In this document: piece after piece, positions 1-6,110 of the stretch
How positions within the stretch are numbered: position 1 is the stretch's first letter
How the letters are laid out: every line of letters starts with the position of its first letter
Assembly (NCBI GenBank): GCA_019246375.1
Contig: JAFAQO010000596.1
Location: 1 to 6,110, forward strand
Reading direction: 5' to 3'
DNA from: Mycobacterium sp.
GTDB lineage: Bacteria > Actinomycetota > Actinomycetes > Mycobacteriales > Mycobacteriaceae
DNA: 6,110 nucleotides
The notes under the pieces: generated by a model
What the model was told of the DNA's origin: nothing
Seen by the model: the letters and a program-made list of their open reading frames with translations, nothing else
Databases searched by the model: none
Translations under genes and position numbers: made by a program

Positions 1-82
1 GGACTTTCTTGGAGTCGCCTACGGGCGATATGTTCGCTCACTGGCGGATTCATTGACCGGACGGGCGATGCCGGCCGGCTGA
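1..82 (+). CDS. Possible C-terminal end of an upstream gene (partial, 26 codons and stop)
   Basis: Reading from base 2 gives an open frame to a TGA at 80-82, ending DFLGVAYGRYVRSLADSLTG plus six more residues. The mix of aromatic, small and charged residues resembles the end of a folded protein more than the other two frames do. Those frames are also open here but read as Cys/Trp/Arg-rich or irregular strings. Third-position GC over these 26 codons is only about 60 percent by eye, which does not distinguish coding from background. I do not recognise the protein. In M. tuberculosis the gene upstream of the WS/DGAT homologue is the esterase gene lipQ, but I see nothing here that identifies this tail as LipQ. 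Confidence 0.3.
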   Translation, partial: DFLGVAYGRYVRSLADSLTGRAMPAG

Positions 83-309
83 ATTGCGGCCTGCGGTCCT
101 TAAAGGCTTTCAATCAGCCCGTCCGCCAGAGCATTTCGCTAGCCGGCTTTTGCCTGTTCGGTCCGACGAATGGATCCGCACATTCGGCTTTCACCGCCTC
201 GCCGACCGGACTAGCGTTGTGTTCGCAGTGGGGTTGGGTGCAGGGGCCTGGGCAAAGCCGGGTGCGCACCCGACGTCCCCGGTTTGGCGCTTCTATGACG
301 GGAGACTTG
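83..309. other. Upstream non-coding region, probable promoter/leader of the lipid operon
   Basis: Two + strand frames stay open across this stretch: one from base 1 to a TGA at 361-363, and one from a TTG at 84 that runs into the acyltransferase. Both have third-position GC near two thirds by eye, which is background level, and neither translation looks like a protein. I therefore treat the stretch as non-coding. A TAnnnT hexamer (TAGCGT, 212-217) could be a SigA-type -10 element, but no good -35 lies 16-18 bases upstream. TTGACC at 53-58 looks like a -35 box but has no matching -10. The transcription start cannot be fixed from sequence alone. Confidence 0.5.
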
Positions 310-363
310 ATGGCGATGTCAGCGGTAACGCGTCGGACTGGCCGGCGGGGGAGGCGACGGTGA
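310..363 (+). CDS. Putative Arg-rich 17-residue leader ORF overlapping the start of the acyltransferase gene
   Basis: ATG at 310 opens a 17-codon frame reading MAMSAVTRRTGRRGRRR, with the TGA at 361-363 overlapping the GTG start at 360 as GTGA. A purine-rich GGGAG at 300-304 lies 5 bases before the ATG, good Shine-Dalgarno spacing. The overlap is the same 4-base type seen at the two later junctions of the operon, which suggests translational coupling to the acyltransferase. Seven of the last ten residues are Arg. Part of that bias is forced, because the CGG-GGG-AGG codons also form the Shine-Dalgarno of the next gene. It may be a regulatory leader peptide or merely a chance ORF. Small upstream ORFs are common in mycobacteria. 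Confidence 0.35.
   Translation: MAMSAVTRRTGRRGRRR
347..354 (+). promoter_or_regulatory. Shine-Dalgarno that fixes the acyltransferase start at GTG 360
   Basis: GGGGGAGG at 347-354 lies 5 bases before GTG at 360-362. It decides the start: the same frame is open back to 84, but those 92 extra codons have background third-position GC and no ribosome site of this quality. The family's conserved sequence also begins only just after this GTG. Confidence 0.7.
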
Positions 364-1889
364 GCGATTCTCTCGATGCCGCTGGATTGCCGGCCGCACT
401 GGGCGCGGTCGACTATCTGCTGCATCGAGGTGAAGCCAATCCGCGGACCCGCTCGGGAATCATGGGTCTGGAAGTGCTCGACACCGTCCCGGACTGGGAC
501 CGGTTCCGGACCCGCTTTGAAAATGCATCGCGGCGCGCATTGCGACTGCGGCAGAAGGTGGTTATACCCACGCTGCCGACCGCAGCGCCGCGCTGGGTGG
601 TGGACCCGGACTTCAACCTGGACTTCCATGTGCGACGGCTGCGTGTCCCCGAACCCGGCACGCTGCGGCAAGTGCTGGACCTGGCCGAGGTGATGCTGCA
701 GTCGCCGCTGGACATTGCCCGGCCACTGTGGACGGCCACGCTGGTCGAGGGTTTGGCCGACGGAAAGGCGGCGACGCTGCTACATCTCAGCCATGCCGTC
801 ACCGACGGTGTCGGCAGCGTGGAGATGTTCGCCCAGATCTACGATCTGGAGCGCGACCCACCGGCCGAGCCGCCGCCGCCGCAACCGGTGCCGCAAGATC
901 TCTCGGGCAACGACCTGATGCGGGAAGGCATTAACCATCTGCCCGGCGCCGTCATCGGTGGTGTCCGGGGCGCGCTGTGGGGCGCCGCGTCGGTGGTCGG
1001 CCGGGCGGTCTTCAACCCGCCGGCAGCCGTGTCCGGGATGCTGAACTACGCCCGCTCCGGTGTCCGGGTGATGAGCCAGGCCGCCGAACCGTCACCGCTG
1101 CTGCGCCGTCGCAGTTTGGCCACCCGCAGCGAAGCGATCGACATCCGGCTCTCCGACTTGCACAAGGCCGCAAAGGCGGGCGGTGGCTCGATCAACGACG
1201 CGTACCTGGCCGGCCTGTGCGGCGCGCTGCGGCGCTATCACGAAGCACTCGGTGTGCCGATCAGCACGCTGCCGATGGCGGTGCCGGTGAACCTGCGGGC
1301 CGAAGCCGACCCCGCTGGCGGCAACCGGTTCGCCGGGGTCAACGTGGCAGCGCCGCTCAGTACGGCCGATCCGGTGGCCCGCATGAAAAAGATTCGCGCG
1401 CAGATGACTCAGCGCCGCGAAGAGCCCGCGATGGACATGATCGGTTCCATCGCGCCGATGCTCAGTGTGTTGCCGGGACCTCTGCTGGAGACCATGACCG
1501 GCTCGCTGATCGCCTCCGACGTCCAAGCCAGCAATGTCCCGCTCTACCAAGGCGACACCTACATCGCCGGCGCGAAAATTCTGCGCCACTACGGCCTTGG
1601 ACCATTGCCCGGCGTGGCAATGATGGTCGTGCTGGTATCCAGGTCAGGATTCTGCACCATCACCGCACGCTACGACCGGGCCGCGGTGCGGCACGAGGCA
1701 TTGTTCGCCCAATGTCTGCTGGAGGGCTTCGACGAAATCCTCGCGCTGGCCGGGAAACCGGCGCCGCGCGCGGTGCCGGCCTCGTTCACTGCCGAGCCGT
1801 CCGATTCGTCGACCCGATCGGTGGCGGCCTCACGACCCGCGCCGGCGACGATACAGAGCGAAGCGATGGGGAGGAGCGGCGCCTCATGA
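360..1889 (+). CDS. WS/DGAT-family acyltransferase (putative triacylglycerol synthase, Rv2484c-like)
   Basis: A 509-residue member of the bacterial wax ester synthase/acyl-CoA:diacylglycerol acyltransferase family. The family transfers an acyl group from acyl-CoA to diacylglycerol or a fatty alcohol, building storage lipid at the cytoplasmic membrane. Motifs in order: PLW (122-124), SHAVTDG (144-150, the HHxxxDG active-site block), ND (279-280), NLR (311-313), GN (321-322) and SNVP (391-394). The second, catalytic His (H145) and D149 of the active-site block are kept, but the first His is Ser144. Residues 168-178 are a Pro-rich loop, 195-235 a Gly/Ala-rich, moderately hydrophobic linker, and 465-509 a low-complexity tail. 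No signal peptide is seen. The start is GTG at 360 (see the 347-354 entry). The TGA overlaps the plsC ATG as ATGA. Family assignment is firm; substrate preference and actual TAG synthase activity are inferred. M. tuberculosis has about fifteen paralogues of this family. Confidence 0.9.
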   Translation: MSDSLDAAGLPAALGAVDYLLHRGEANPRTRSGIMGLEVLDTVPDWDRFRTRFENASRRALRLRQKVVIPTLPTAAPRWVVDPDFNLDFHVRRLRVPEPGTLRQVLDLAEVMLQSPLDIARPLWTATLVEGLADGKAATLLHLSHAVTDGVGSVEMFAQIYDLERDPPAEPPPPQPVPQDLSGNDLMREGINHLPGAVIGGVRGALWGAASVVGRAVFNPPAAVSGMLNYARSGVRVMSQAAEPSPLLRRRSLATRSEAIDIRLSDLHKAAKAGGGSINDAYLAGLCGALRRYHEALGVPISTLPMAVPVNLRAEADPAGGNRFAGVNVAAPLSTADPVARMKKIRAQMTQRREEPAMDMIGSIAPMLSVLPGPLLETMTGSLIASDVQASNVPLYQGDTYIAGAKILRHYGLGPLPGVAMMVVLVSRSGFCTITARYDRAAVRHEALFAQCLLEGFDEILALAGKPAPRAVPASFTAEPSDSSTRSVAASRPAPATIQSEAMGRSGAS

Positions 1890-3520
1890 CCGCCAAAGAG
1901 CGCAATGCGCCACGCGATCTTCGGTTGCCCGGCTCGGTCGCCGAGATCAAGGCCAGCCCGCCCGGTCCCCAGATCGGTGCGTTCTTCGATCTGGATGGAA
2001 CACTTGTCGCGGGCTTCACCGGCGTCATCCTCACCCAGGAGCGCTTCCGGCGCCGTGAGATGGGCGTCGGTGAGCTGATCAGCATGGTTCAGGCCGGCCT
2101 CAACCACCAACTGGGCCGCATCGAATTTGAAGAACTCATTCTCACCGCGTCCAAGGCGCTGCGCGGACGTGCGCTCAGCGACATGGACGAGGTCGGCGAG
2201 CGGCTGTTCGCCCAGAAGATCGAATCCCGGATCTATCCGGAGATGCGTGAGCTGGTCCGCGCGCACCTTTCTCGTGGCCACACCGTGGTGCTCAGCTCGT
2301 CGGCGCTGACCATCCAGGTCGATCCGGTAGCCCGCTTCCTCGGAATTCCCAATACCCTCACCAACAAGTTCGAGACCGACGAGAACGGGATCCTGACCGG
2401 CGGCGTGGTGAAGCCGATTCTCTGGGGGTCGGGCAAAGCCGCGGCCGTACAGAAGTTCGCGGCCGAACACGAGATCGACTTACAGGACAGCTACTTCTAT
2501 GCCGACGGCGACGAAGACGTCGCGTTGATGTACCTGGTCGGTAATCCGCGGCCGACTAACCCGGAAGGCAAGATGGCTGCGGTCGCCCGGCGCCGCGGCT
2601 GGCCGATCTTGAGGTTCACCAGCCGCGGCGGCGGCGGCGGTATCGTTGGCCCGCTGCGGACGCTTGCCGGCATCGGTTCAATCGTTCCGGTCGGCTCGCT
2701 CGCGGTGGGATTGGGCTTGCTGACCCGCAGCCGTCGCCGCGGCGTGAATTTCTTCACTTCCAACTGGTCGCAGCTGCTGCTGGCCGCCGGCGGTGTGCAC
2801 CTCAATGTCATCGGCGCGCAGAATCTGACTGCACAGCGCCCGGCGGTGTTCATTTTCAATCACCGCAACCAAGCCGACCCGGTCATTACGGCCGCGCTCG
2901 TGCGTGACAACTGGGTTGGCGTGGGCAAGAAGGAACTGCAAAGCGACCCGATCATGGGCACGCTGGGCAAGTTGCTCGACGCGGTGTTCATCGACCGCGA
3001 CGATCGGGTCGCAGCGGTGGAGACGATGCATCAGGTCGAAGACCGCGCCAGAAACGGGCTGTCGATCGTCATCGCACCGGAGGGCACCCGGGTGGACACC
3101 ACCGAGGTTGGGCCGTTCAAGAAGGGGCCGTTCCGGATCGCGATGGCGGCAGGCATCCCGATCGTTCCAATTGTGATCCGTAACGCGGAGGCCATCGCCG
3201 CTCGTAACTCGTCCACGATGAATCCCGGCACGGTGGATGTCGCTGTGTTTCCGCCGATCTCGGTCGACGACTGGACGCTGGACACGCTGCCGGATCGCAT
3301 CGCCGAGGTGCGGCAGCTCTACCTCGACACGCTGGCCGACTGGCCGGTCGACGAGCTGCCAGAGTTCGACCTCTACGCCCGAGCCAACAAGACGGCGCCG
3401 AAGAAAGCCAGGCCCCGCAAGGCGCAGCCGAGAACCGCTGCCAAGCACGCCCAGCGCGCCCGCCCCGGTAACGCAGCCGTCGCGCAACCGCGCAAAGCTA
3501 GGCCGAAAGGACGACCGTGA
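1886..3520 (+). CDS. plsC: Bifunctional HAD-superfamily phosphatase / 1-acyl-glycerol-3-phosphate acyltransferase (PlsC)
   Basis: A 544-residue two-domain enzyme. The N-terminal HAD phosphatase domain (about 31-245) has motif I DLDGT (D35, D37), motif II VVLSSS (S137), motif III lysine in GSGK (K184) and motif IV ADGDED (D207, D211). It resembles the SerB-like HAD-IB group. A five-Gly linker (248-252) and a hydrophobic segment (about 254-280, then RSRRR) lead to the PlsC acyltransferase domain. That domain carries NHRNQAD (H326, D331), VFIDR (367-371), PEGTRV (398-403) and IPIVPI (424-429). It should acylate the sn-2 position of lysophosphatidate to give phosphatidate. The tail from about 501 is rich in Lys, Arg, Pro and Ala. 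The start is ATG 1886, overlapping the previous stop (ATGA), with GGGGAGGAG at 1868-1876 as ribosome site. The frame is open upstream to 977, but that part only shadows the acyltransferase gene. The HAD substrate is unknown: homologues are annotated as phosphoserine phosphatase, and a lipid phosphate is also plausible here. Confidence 0.93.
   Translation: MTAKERNAPRDLRLPGSVAEIKASPPGPQIGAFFDLDGTLVAGFTGVILTQERFRRREMGVGELISMVQAGLNHQLGRIEFEELILTASKALRGRALSDMDEVGERLFAQKIESRIYPEMRELVRAHLSRGHTVVLSSSALTIQVDPVARFLGIPNTLTNKFETDENGILTGGVVKPILWGSGKAAAVQKFAAEHEIDLQDSYFYADGDEDVALMYLVGNPRPTNPEGKMAAVARRRGWPILRFTSRGGGGGIVGPLRTLAGIGSIVPVGSLAVGLGLLTRSRRRGVNFFTSNWSQLLLAAGGVHLNVIGAQNLTAQRPAVFIFNHRNQADPVITAALVRDNWVGVGKKELQSDPIMGTLGKLLDAVFIDRDDRVAAVETMHQVEDRARNGLSIVIAPEGTRVDTTEVGPFKKGPFRIAMAAGIPIVPIVIRNAEAIAARNSSTMNPGTVDVAVFPPISVDDWTLDTLPDRIAEVRQLYLDTLADWPVDELPEFDLYARANKTAPKKARPRKAQPRTAAKHAQRARPGNAAVAQPRKARPKGRP
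2645..2740 (+). other. Hydrophobic, probably membrane-associating segment inside PlsC
   Basis: Residues 254-280 of PlsC are nearly all Val, Ile, Leu, Gly, Ala and Ser and long enough to enter the membrane, with R258 the only charge. They are followed at once by RSRRR (281-285). They lie between the phosphatase and acyltransferase domains. A full span would put the two domains on opposite sides, so a re-entrant or surface-lying helix pair is more likely, as described for PlsC enzymes. Confidence 0.5.
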
Positions 3521-5871
3521 CTACACCGGCCGCTGACACCGGCAACTTCACCACCACCGACAACACGTTGGTGCTGGCATCCGTGTCGTCGTCTACCGAA
3601 CAGCAACTGCTCACCGAGTGGCTGGATCAGCAGCGAACACGGCATCCGGAGACCAAGATCGACGTGTTGCGGCTGCCGCCGCGGAACGCCGCGCCTGCCG
3701 ACCTGGCGCAGCTCGTCGAGCAGCTCGAGCTTGACGAGGACCGTTCGATCGTGCCGGTGCGGGTGTTTTGGCTGCCTGCGGTGGGTGGTGGCACCCTGAA
3801 CAAATTGACTGGACTGCTTCCGGGGCGCGACCCGTATCGCCCCAGCGAACGCCAGCAGCGCCGCATCTTGCGCGGCGATCGCCGGCGCGCGCGCGTGGTG
3901 GCCGGTGAATCGGCGAAGGTGTCCGAGCTCCGTCAGCAGTGGCGGGACACCACCGTGGGCGAAAGCCCGCGCGATTTCGCCCACTTCGTGACGCGGCGCG
4001 CCATCTTGGCCATCGAGCGCGTCGCGTACCGGCTGCTCGGCCCGCAGTACAAGTCGCCTCGGCTGGTCAAACCGGAGATGCTGGCGTCGGCGCGATTCCG
4101 TTCGGGCCTGAAGGAAATCCCGGGCGCCACAGTGGAAGAGGCGGGCAAGATCCTCGACGAAATGGCCACCGGCTGGAGCCGGGTCTCGGTCGATATTTCT
4201 GCCGCCCTGGGCAAGCTGCTGACCCGCGGGTTCGACCCCGCCATCGACTACGACGAGTATCAGGTCGCCGCGATGCGCACCGCGCTGGCAACGCATCCCG
4301 CCGTCATGTTGTGGTCGCACCGGTCGAATCTGGACAGTGCGGTGCTGACGGTCGCGATGCAGGAGAACGAACTGCCGAAAGCGCATGTGTTCGGTGGTCT
4401 CAACATGGCGTTCGGTCTGATGGGTCCGGTGATGCGGCGCAACGGCATCATCTTCATCCGGCGCAAGATCGGTGACGACGAGCTGTATAAGTACGTGCTC
4501 AAGGAATACGTCGGCTACCTCGTCGAGAAGCGATTCAACTTGAGCTGGTCGATCGAGGGCACCCGGTCGCGGACCGGGAAGATGTTGCCGCCCAAGCTGG
4601 GCCTGTTGAGTTTCGTGGCCGACGCCTATCTGGATGGCCGCAGCGAGGACATTCTGCTGCAACCGATCTCGATCAGCTTCGACCAGCTGCACGAGGTCGC
4701 CGAGTACGCCGCGTATGCCCGCGGCGCCGAGAAGAAGCCGGAAGGCGCGAGCTGGCTGATCAACTACATCAAGGCGCAAGGCGAACGCAACTACGGCAAG
4801 ATTTACGTTCGCTTCCCCGAAGCGGTCTCGATGCGCGAGTACCTGGGTCCGCCCCACGGTCCGATATCCGAGGATGAAGCCGCGAAACGCCTTGCCCTGC
4901 AGAAGATGTCGTTCGAAGTGGCCTGGCGGATTCTGCGGGCGACGCCGGTGAACGCAACCGGCCTGGTGTCGGCGCTGCTATTGACCACGCATGGAGTGGC
5001 GTTGACGCTCGGTCAGCTGCACCGGACACTGCAGGACTCACTGGACTACCTGGAACGCAAACAAACGCCGATGTCGACGAGCGCGCTACGACTTCGCACG
5101 CCGGAAGGCGTCCGGGCGGCGGTCGACGCGCTGTCTCACAGACATCCGGTCACCCGCGTCGACGGCGGCCGCGAACCGGTGTGGCGCATCGCGCCGGAGG
5201 ACGAGCACGCCGCGGCGTTCTACCGCAACTCGGTGATACACGCTTTCCTAGAGACCTCGATCGTCGAACTTGCTCTTGCGTACGCTAAGCGGGCCGATGG
5301 CGACCGGCTGGACGCCTTCTGGAATCAGGCGATGCGGTTGCGCGACCTGCTGAAATTCGACTTCTACTTCGCCGATTCGACAGCGTTCCGGGCCAACATC
5401 GCCGCAGAGATGGCATGGCATGACGATTGGGAGACCCACGTCAGCGCCGGCGGCGATGACATAGACGCGATTCTGTACGCCAAGCGACCACTGATGTCCG
5501 AGGCGATGCTGCGGGTGTTCTTCGAGGCGTACGAGATCGTCGCTGACGTATTGCGGGACGCGCCGGCGCAAATCGGCGCCAAGGAATTGACCCAACTGGC
5601 CCTGGGTGTGGGCCGTCAGTTCGTCGCGCAGGGCCGCGTGCGCAGCAGCGAGCCGGTGTCCACCCTGCTGTTCGCGACCGCGCGCCAGGTCGTCGCTGAC
5701 CAGAACCTGCTGGAGCCCGCCGCCAATCTGGGCGAGCGCCGCACCGCGTTCCGGCGGGAGTTACGCGACATCCTGCACGACTTCGACCATGTCGCCCGGA
5801 TCGCCCGTCAGCAGTTTGTCGCCCGCGAAGCCGAAGCCCAACGCGAGCGGTCCGGTAGCCGGCTTAACTAA
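3517..5871 (+). CDS. plsB2: Glycerol-3-phosphate acyltransferase PlsB2
   Basis: A 784-residue enzyme of the PlsB/GPAT family that acylates glycerol-3-phosphate from an acyl donor to give lysophosphatidate, the committed step of phospholipid and triacylglycerol synthesis, on the inner face of the membrane. An N-terminal GPAT region (about 1-250) is followed by the acyltransferase core. Block I is HRSNLD (H268, D273), block II IIFIRR (311-316), block [14 protein letters not shown] (345-355, E347, R350) and block [10 protein letters not shown] (381-388). A long helical C-terminal region (about 450-784) is typical of full-length PlsB. No signal peptide is seen. The length is close to M. tuberculosis PlsB2 (789 residues, from memory). 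The GTG start overlaps the plsC stop as GTGA, with AAAGGA at 3506-3511 as ribosome site, spaced 5 bases. It is the last gene of the coupled cluster and ends in TAA. All catalytic blocks are intact. Confidence 0.95.
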   Translation: MTTPAADTGNFTTTDNTLVLASVSSSTEQQLLTEWLDQQRTRHPETKIDVLRLPPRNAAPADLAQLVEQLELDEDRSIVPVRVFWLPAVGGGTLNKLTGLLPGRDPYRPSERQQRRILRGDRRRARVVAGESAKVSELRQQWRDTTVGESPRDFAHFVTRRAILAIERVAYRLLGPQYKSPRLVKPEMLASARFRSGLKEIPGATVEEAGKILDEMATGWSRVSVDISAALGKLLTRGFDPAIDYDEYQVAAMRTALATHPAVMLWSHRSNLDSAVLTVAMQENELPKAHVFGGLNMAFGLMGPVMRRNGIIFIRRKIGDDELYKYVLKEYVGYLVEKRFNLSWSIEGTRSRTGKMLPPKLGLLSFVADAYLDGRSEDILLQPISISFDQLHEVAEYAAYARGAEKKPEGASWLINYIKAQGERNYGKIYVRFPEAVSMREYLGPPHGPISEDEAAKRLALQKMSFEVAWRILRATPVNATGLVSALLLTTHGVALTLGQLHRTLQDSLDYLERKQTPMSTSALRLRTPEGVRAAVDALSHRHPVTRVDGGREPVWRIAPEDEHAAAFYRNSVIHAFLETSIVELALAYAKRADGDRLDAFWNQAMRLRDLLKFDFYFADSTAFRANIAAEMAWHDDWETHVSAGGDDIDAILYAKRPLMSEAMLRVFFEAYEIVADVLRDAPAQIGAKELTQLALGVGRQFVAQGRVRSSEPVSTLLFATARQVVADQNLLEPAANLGERRTAFRRELRDILHDFDHVARIARQQFVAREAEAQRERSGSRLN

Positions 5872-5873
5872 GG

Positions 5874-5909
5874 AATTCTTTCGAATCGGCTGAGAAATTC
5901 TTCGAAATC
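5874..5909. repeat. AT-rich direct repeat pair, each centred on palindromic TTCGAA
   Basis: AATTCTTTCGAATC (5874-5887) recurs 22 bases later as AATTCTTCGAAATC (5896-5909), differing by a shifted T and A. Each copy contains the palindrome TTCGAA (5880-5885 and 5901-5906). TTTCGAA of the first copy can pair with TTCGAAA of the second. The two-helical-turn spacing would suit a dimeric regulator bound to one DNA face, but I know no regulator with exactly this site. Confidence 0.45.
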
Positions 5910-5921
5910 TCTCACGTTGGG

Positions 5922-5935
5922 GCGCCGGCCGGTGC
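5922..5935 (+). terminator. Short GC-rich stem-loop, possible weak terminator
   Basis: GCGCC (5922-5926) pairs with GGTGC (5931-5935), with one G-T wobble, around a GGCC loop. No T-tract follows. Mycobacterial terminators often lack a T-tract, so termination of the operon here is possible, but a 5-bp stem is weak and common by chance in GC-rich DNA. Confidence 0.2.
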
Positions 5936-6016
5936 AAGATGCTCGTGTATCGCGGGACCCGCCCCAGCGGTGTGTCCGCGAGCTGCAAGTCCATGGATTT
6001 GTACACGGGGGTTGCA

Positions 6017-6110
6017 ATGACAGGCCGCAGACTGCGTTGGCTGGTTGGTGGGTTGTTAGCGAGTGGCGGTGCGGGGCTCTTGACGCTGACGTCAGCGATG
6101 AACCCAGGGT
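6017..6110 (+). CDS. N-terminus of a putative exported protein, truncated by the window end
   Basis: ATG at 6017 opens a frame that runs off the window after 31 codons. It begins MTGRRLRWLVGGLLASGGAG and continues LLTLTSAMNPG. This has the plan of a signal peptide: a basic n-region (R4, R5, R7), a hydrophobic core (about 8-24) and a small-residue stretch where TSA (25-27) could precede cleavage. The twin Arg is followed by L-R-W, a poor match to the Tat consensus, so the Sec route is as likely; an uncleaved anchor is also possible. GGGGG at 6007-6011 lies 5 bases before the ATG and favours this start. In-frame ATGs at 5993 and 5939 would add 8 or 26 residues that bury the signal-like start. 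An in-frame stop lies at 5891-5893. The protein family cannot be named from this fragment. Confidence 0.6.
   Translation, partial: MTGRRLRWLVGGLLASGGAGLLTLTSAMNPG

Larger units (their letters stand above)
5872..6016. other. Intergenic gap after plsB2 with AT-rich repeats and a GC-rich stem-loop
   Basis: These 145 bases separate the plsB2 stop from the next start. The first 40 are unusually AT-rich for this sequence and hold a repeated TTCGAA motif. Then comes a GC-rich stem-loop, followed by ordinary GC-rich sequence. The downstream gene's frame has two other in-frame ATGs here (5939 and 5993), so part of the gap could be coding if translation starts earlier. I see no clear -35/-10 promoter pair. 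Confidence 0.6.

Noticed and set aside
21..69. Direct repeat ACGGGCGAT at 21-29 and 61-69, 40 bases apart
   Set aside because: A 9-base match in GC-rich DNA of this length is expected fairly often by chance, and there is no flanking symmetry.
70..79. Perfect palindrome GCCGGCCGGC
   Set aside because: It is too short and without a loop to form a terminator hairpin, and such palindromes are common in mycobacterial DNA.
84..359. 92-codon N-terminal extension of the WS/DGAT frame from TTG 84
   Set aside because: Third-position GC is background, there is no conserved family sequence, and GTG 360 has a strong Shine-Dalgarno.
977..1885. Upstream extension of the plsC frame to 977
   Set aside because: It overlaps the conserved acyltransferase gene in another frame and reads as Arg/Gly/Pro-rich shadow sequence; ATG 1886 has a good ribosome site and the ATGA overlap.
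1670..2470. 266-codon minus-strand ORF across the WS/DGAT-plsC junction
   Set aside because: Antisense shadow of two well-supported genes, with no recognisable domain.
3373..4857. Long 494-codon minus-strand ORF antisense to plsC and plsB2
   Set aside because: It lies opposite the conserved PlsB2 coding region, reads as His/Arg/Asp-rich sequence with no motif, and is the usual shadow of a high-GC3 gene.
5761..6006. 81-codon minus-strand ORF overlapping the plsB2 3' end and the gap
   Set aside because: About 110 bases are antisense to conserved PlsB2 sequence, the translation shows no domain, and I see no good ribosome site.
1..6110. Search for tRNA, rRNA, CRISPR arrays, insertion sequences or phage genes
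   Set aside because: No repeat-spacer pattern, transposase motifs, terminal inverted repeats or tRNA-like folding were seen; the window is almost fully accounted for by the three lipid genes.

Overview
The window has the GC-rich, high-GC3 look of a mycobacterial chromosome. Its gene order (wax ester/DGAT-type acyltransferase, then a HAD-phosphatase/PlsC fusion, then PlsB2) matches the Mycobacterium tuberculosis neighbourhood Rv2484c-Rv2483c-Rv2482c. It is probably from a Mycobacterium species other than M. tuberculosis, because protein lengths differ somewhat (about 509, 544 and 784 residues here). Species assignment rests on recognition of the families and cannot be settled without a search.

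Layout: bases 1-82 may hold the last codons of an upstream gene, weakly supported. Bases 83-309 show no convincing gene and probably hold the leader and promoter region. A 17-codon Arg-rich leader ORF with its own Shine-Dalgarno sits at 310-363, and its stop overlaps the start of the first large gene. Three large genes on the + strand then fill 360-5871: a WS/DGAT-family acyltransferase (360-1889), plsC fused to a HAD phosphatase (1886-3520) and plsB2 (3517-5871). Each junction is a 4-base overlap (GTGA, ATGA, GTGA), so the genes are very likely co-transcribed and translationally coupled. A 145-base gap (5872-6016) contains an AT-rich repeated motif and a GC-rich stem-loop. A new gene starts at 6017 and is cut by the window edge after 31 codons; its N-terminus looks like a signal peptide.

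Together the three enzymes describe glycerolipid synthesis at the inner face of the plasma membrane. PlsB2 acylates glycerol-3-phosphate, PlsC acylates lysophosphatidate to phosphatidate, and the WS/DGAT enzyme can acylate diacylglycerol to triacylglycerol. The one missing step, removal of phosphate from phosphatidate, might be done by the HAD domain fused to PlsC, but that is inference. This is mostly a core-metabolism region. The less expected items are the leader ORF, the variant SHxxxDG motif, the hydrophobic segment between the two PlsC domains, the basic PlsC tail and the TTCGAA-centred repeats after plsB2.
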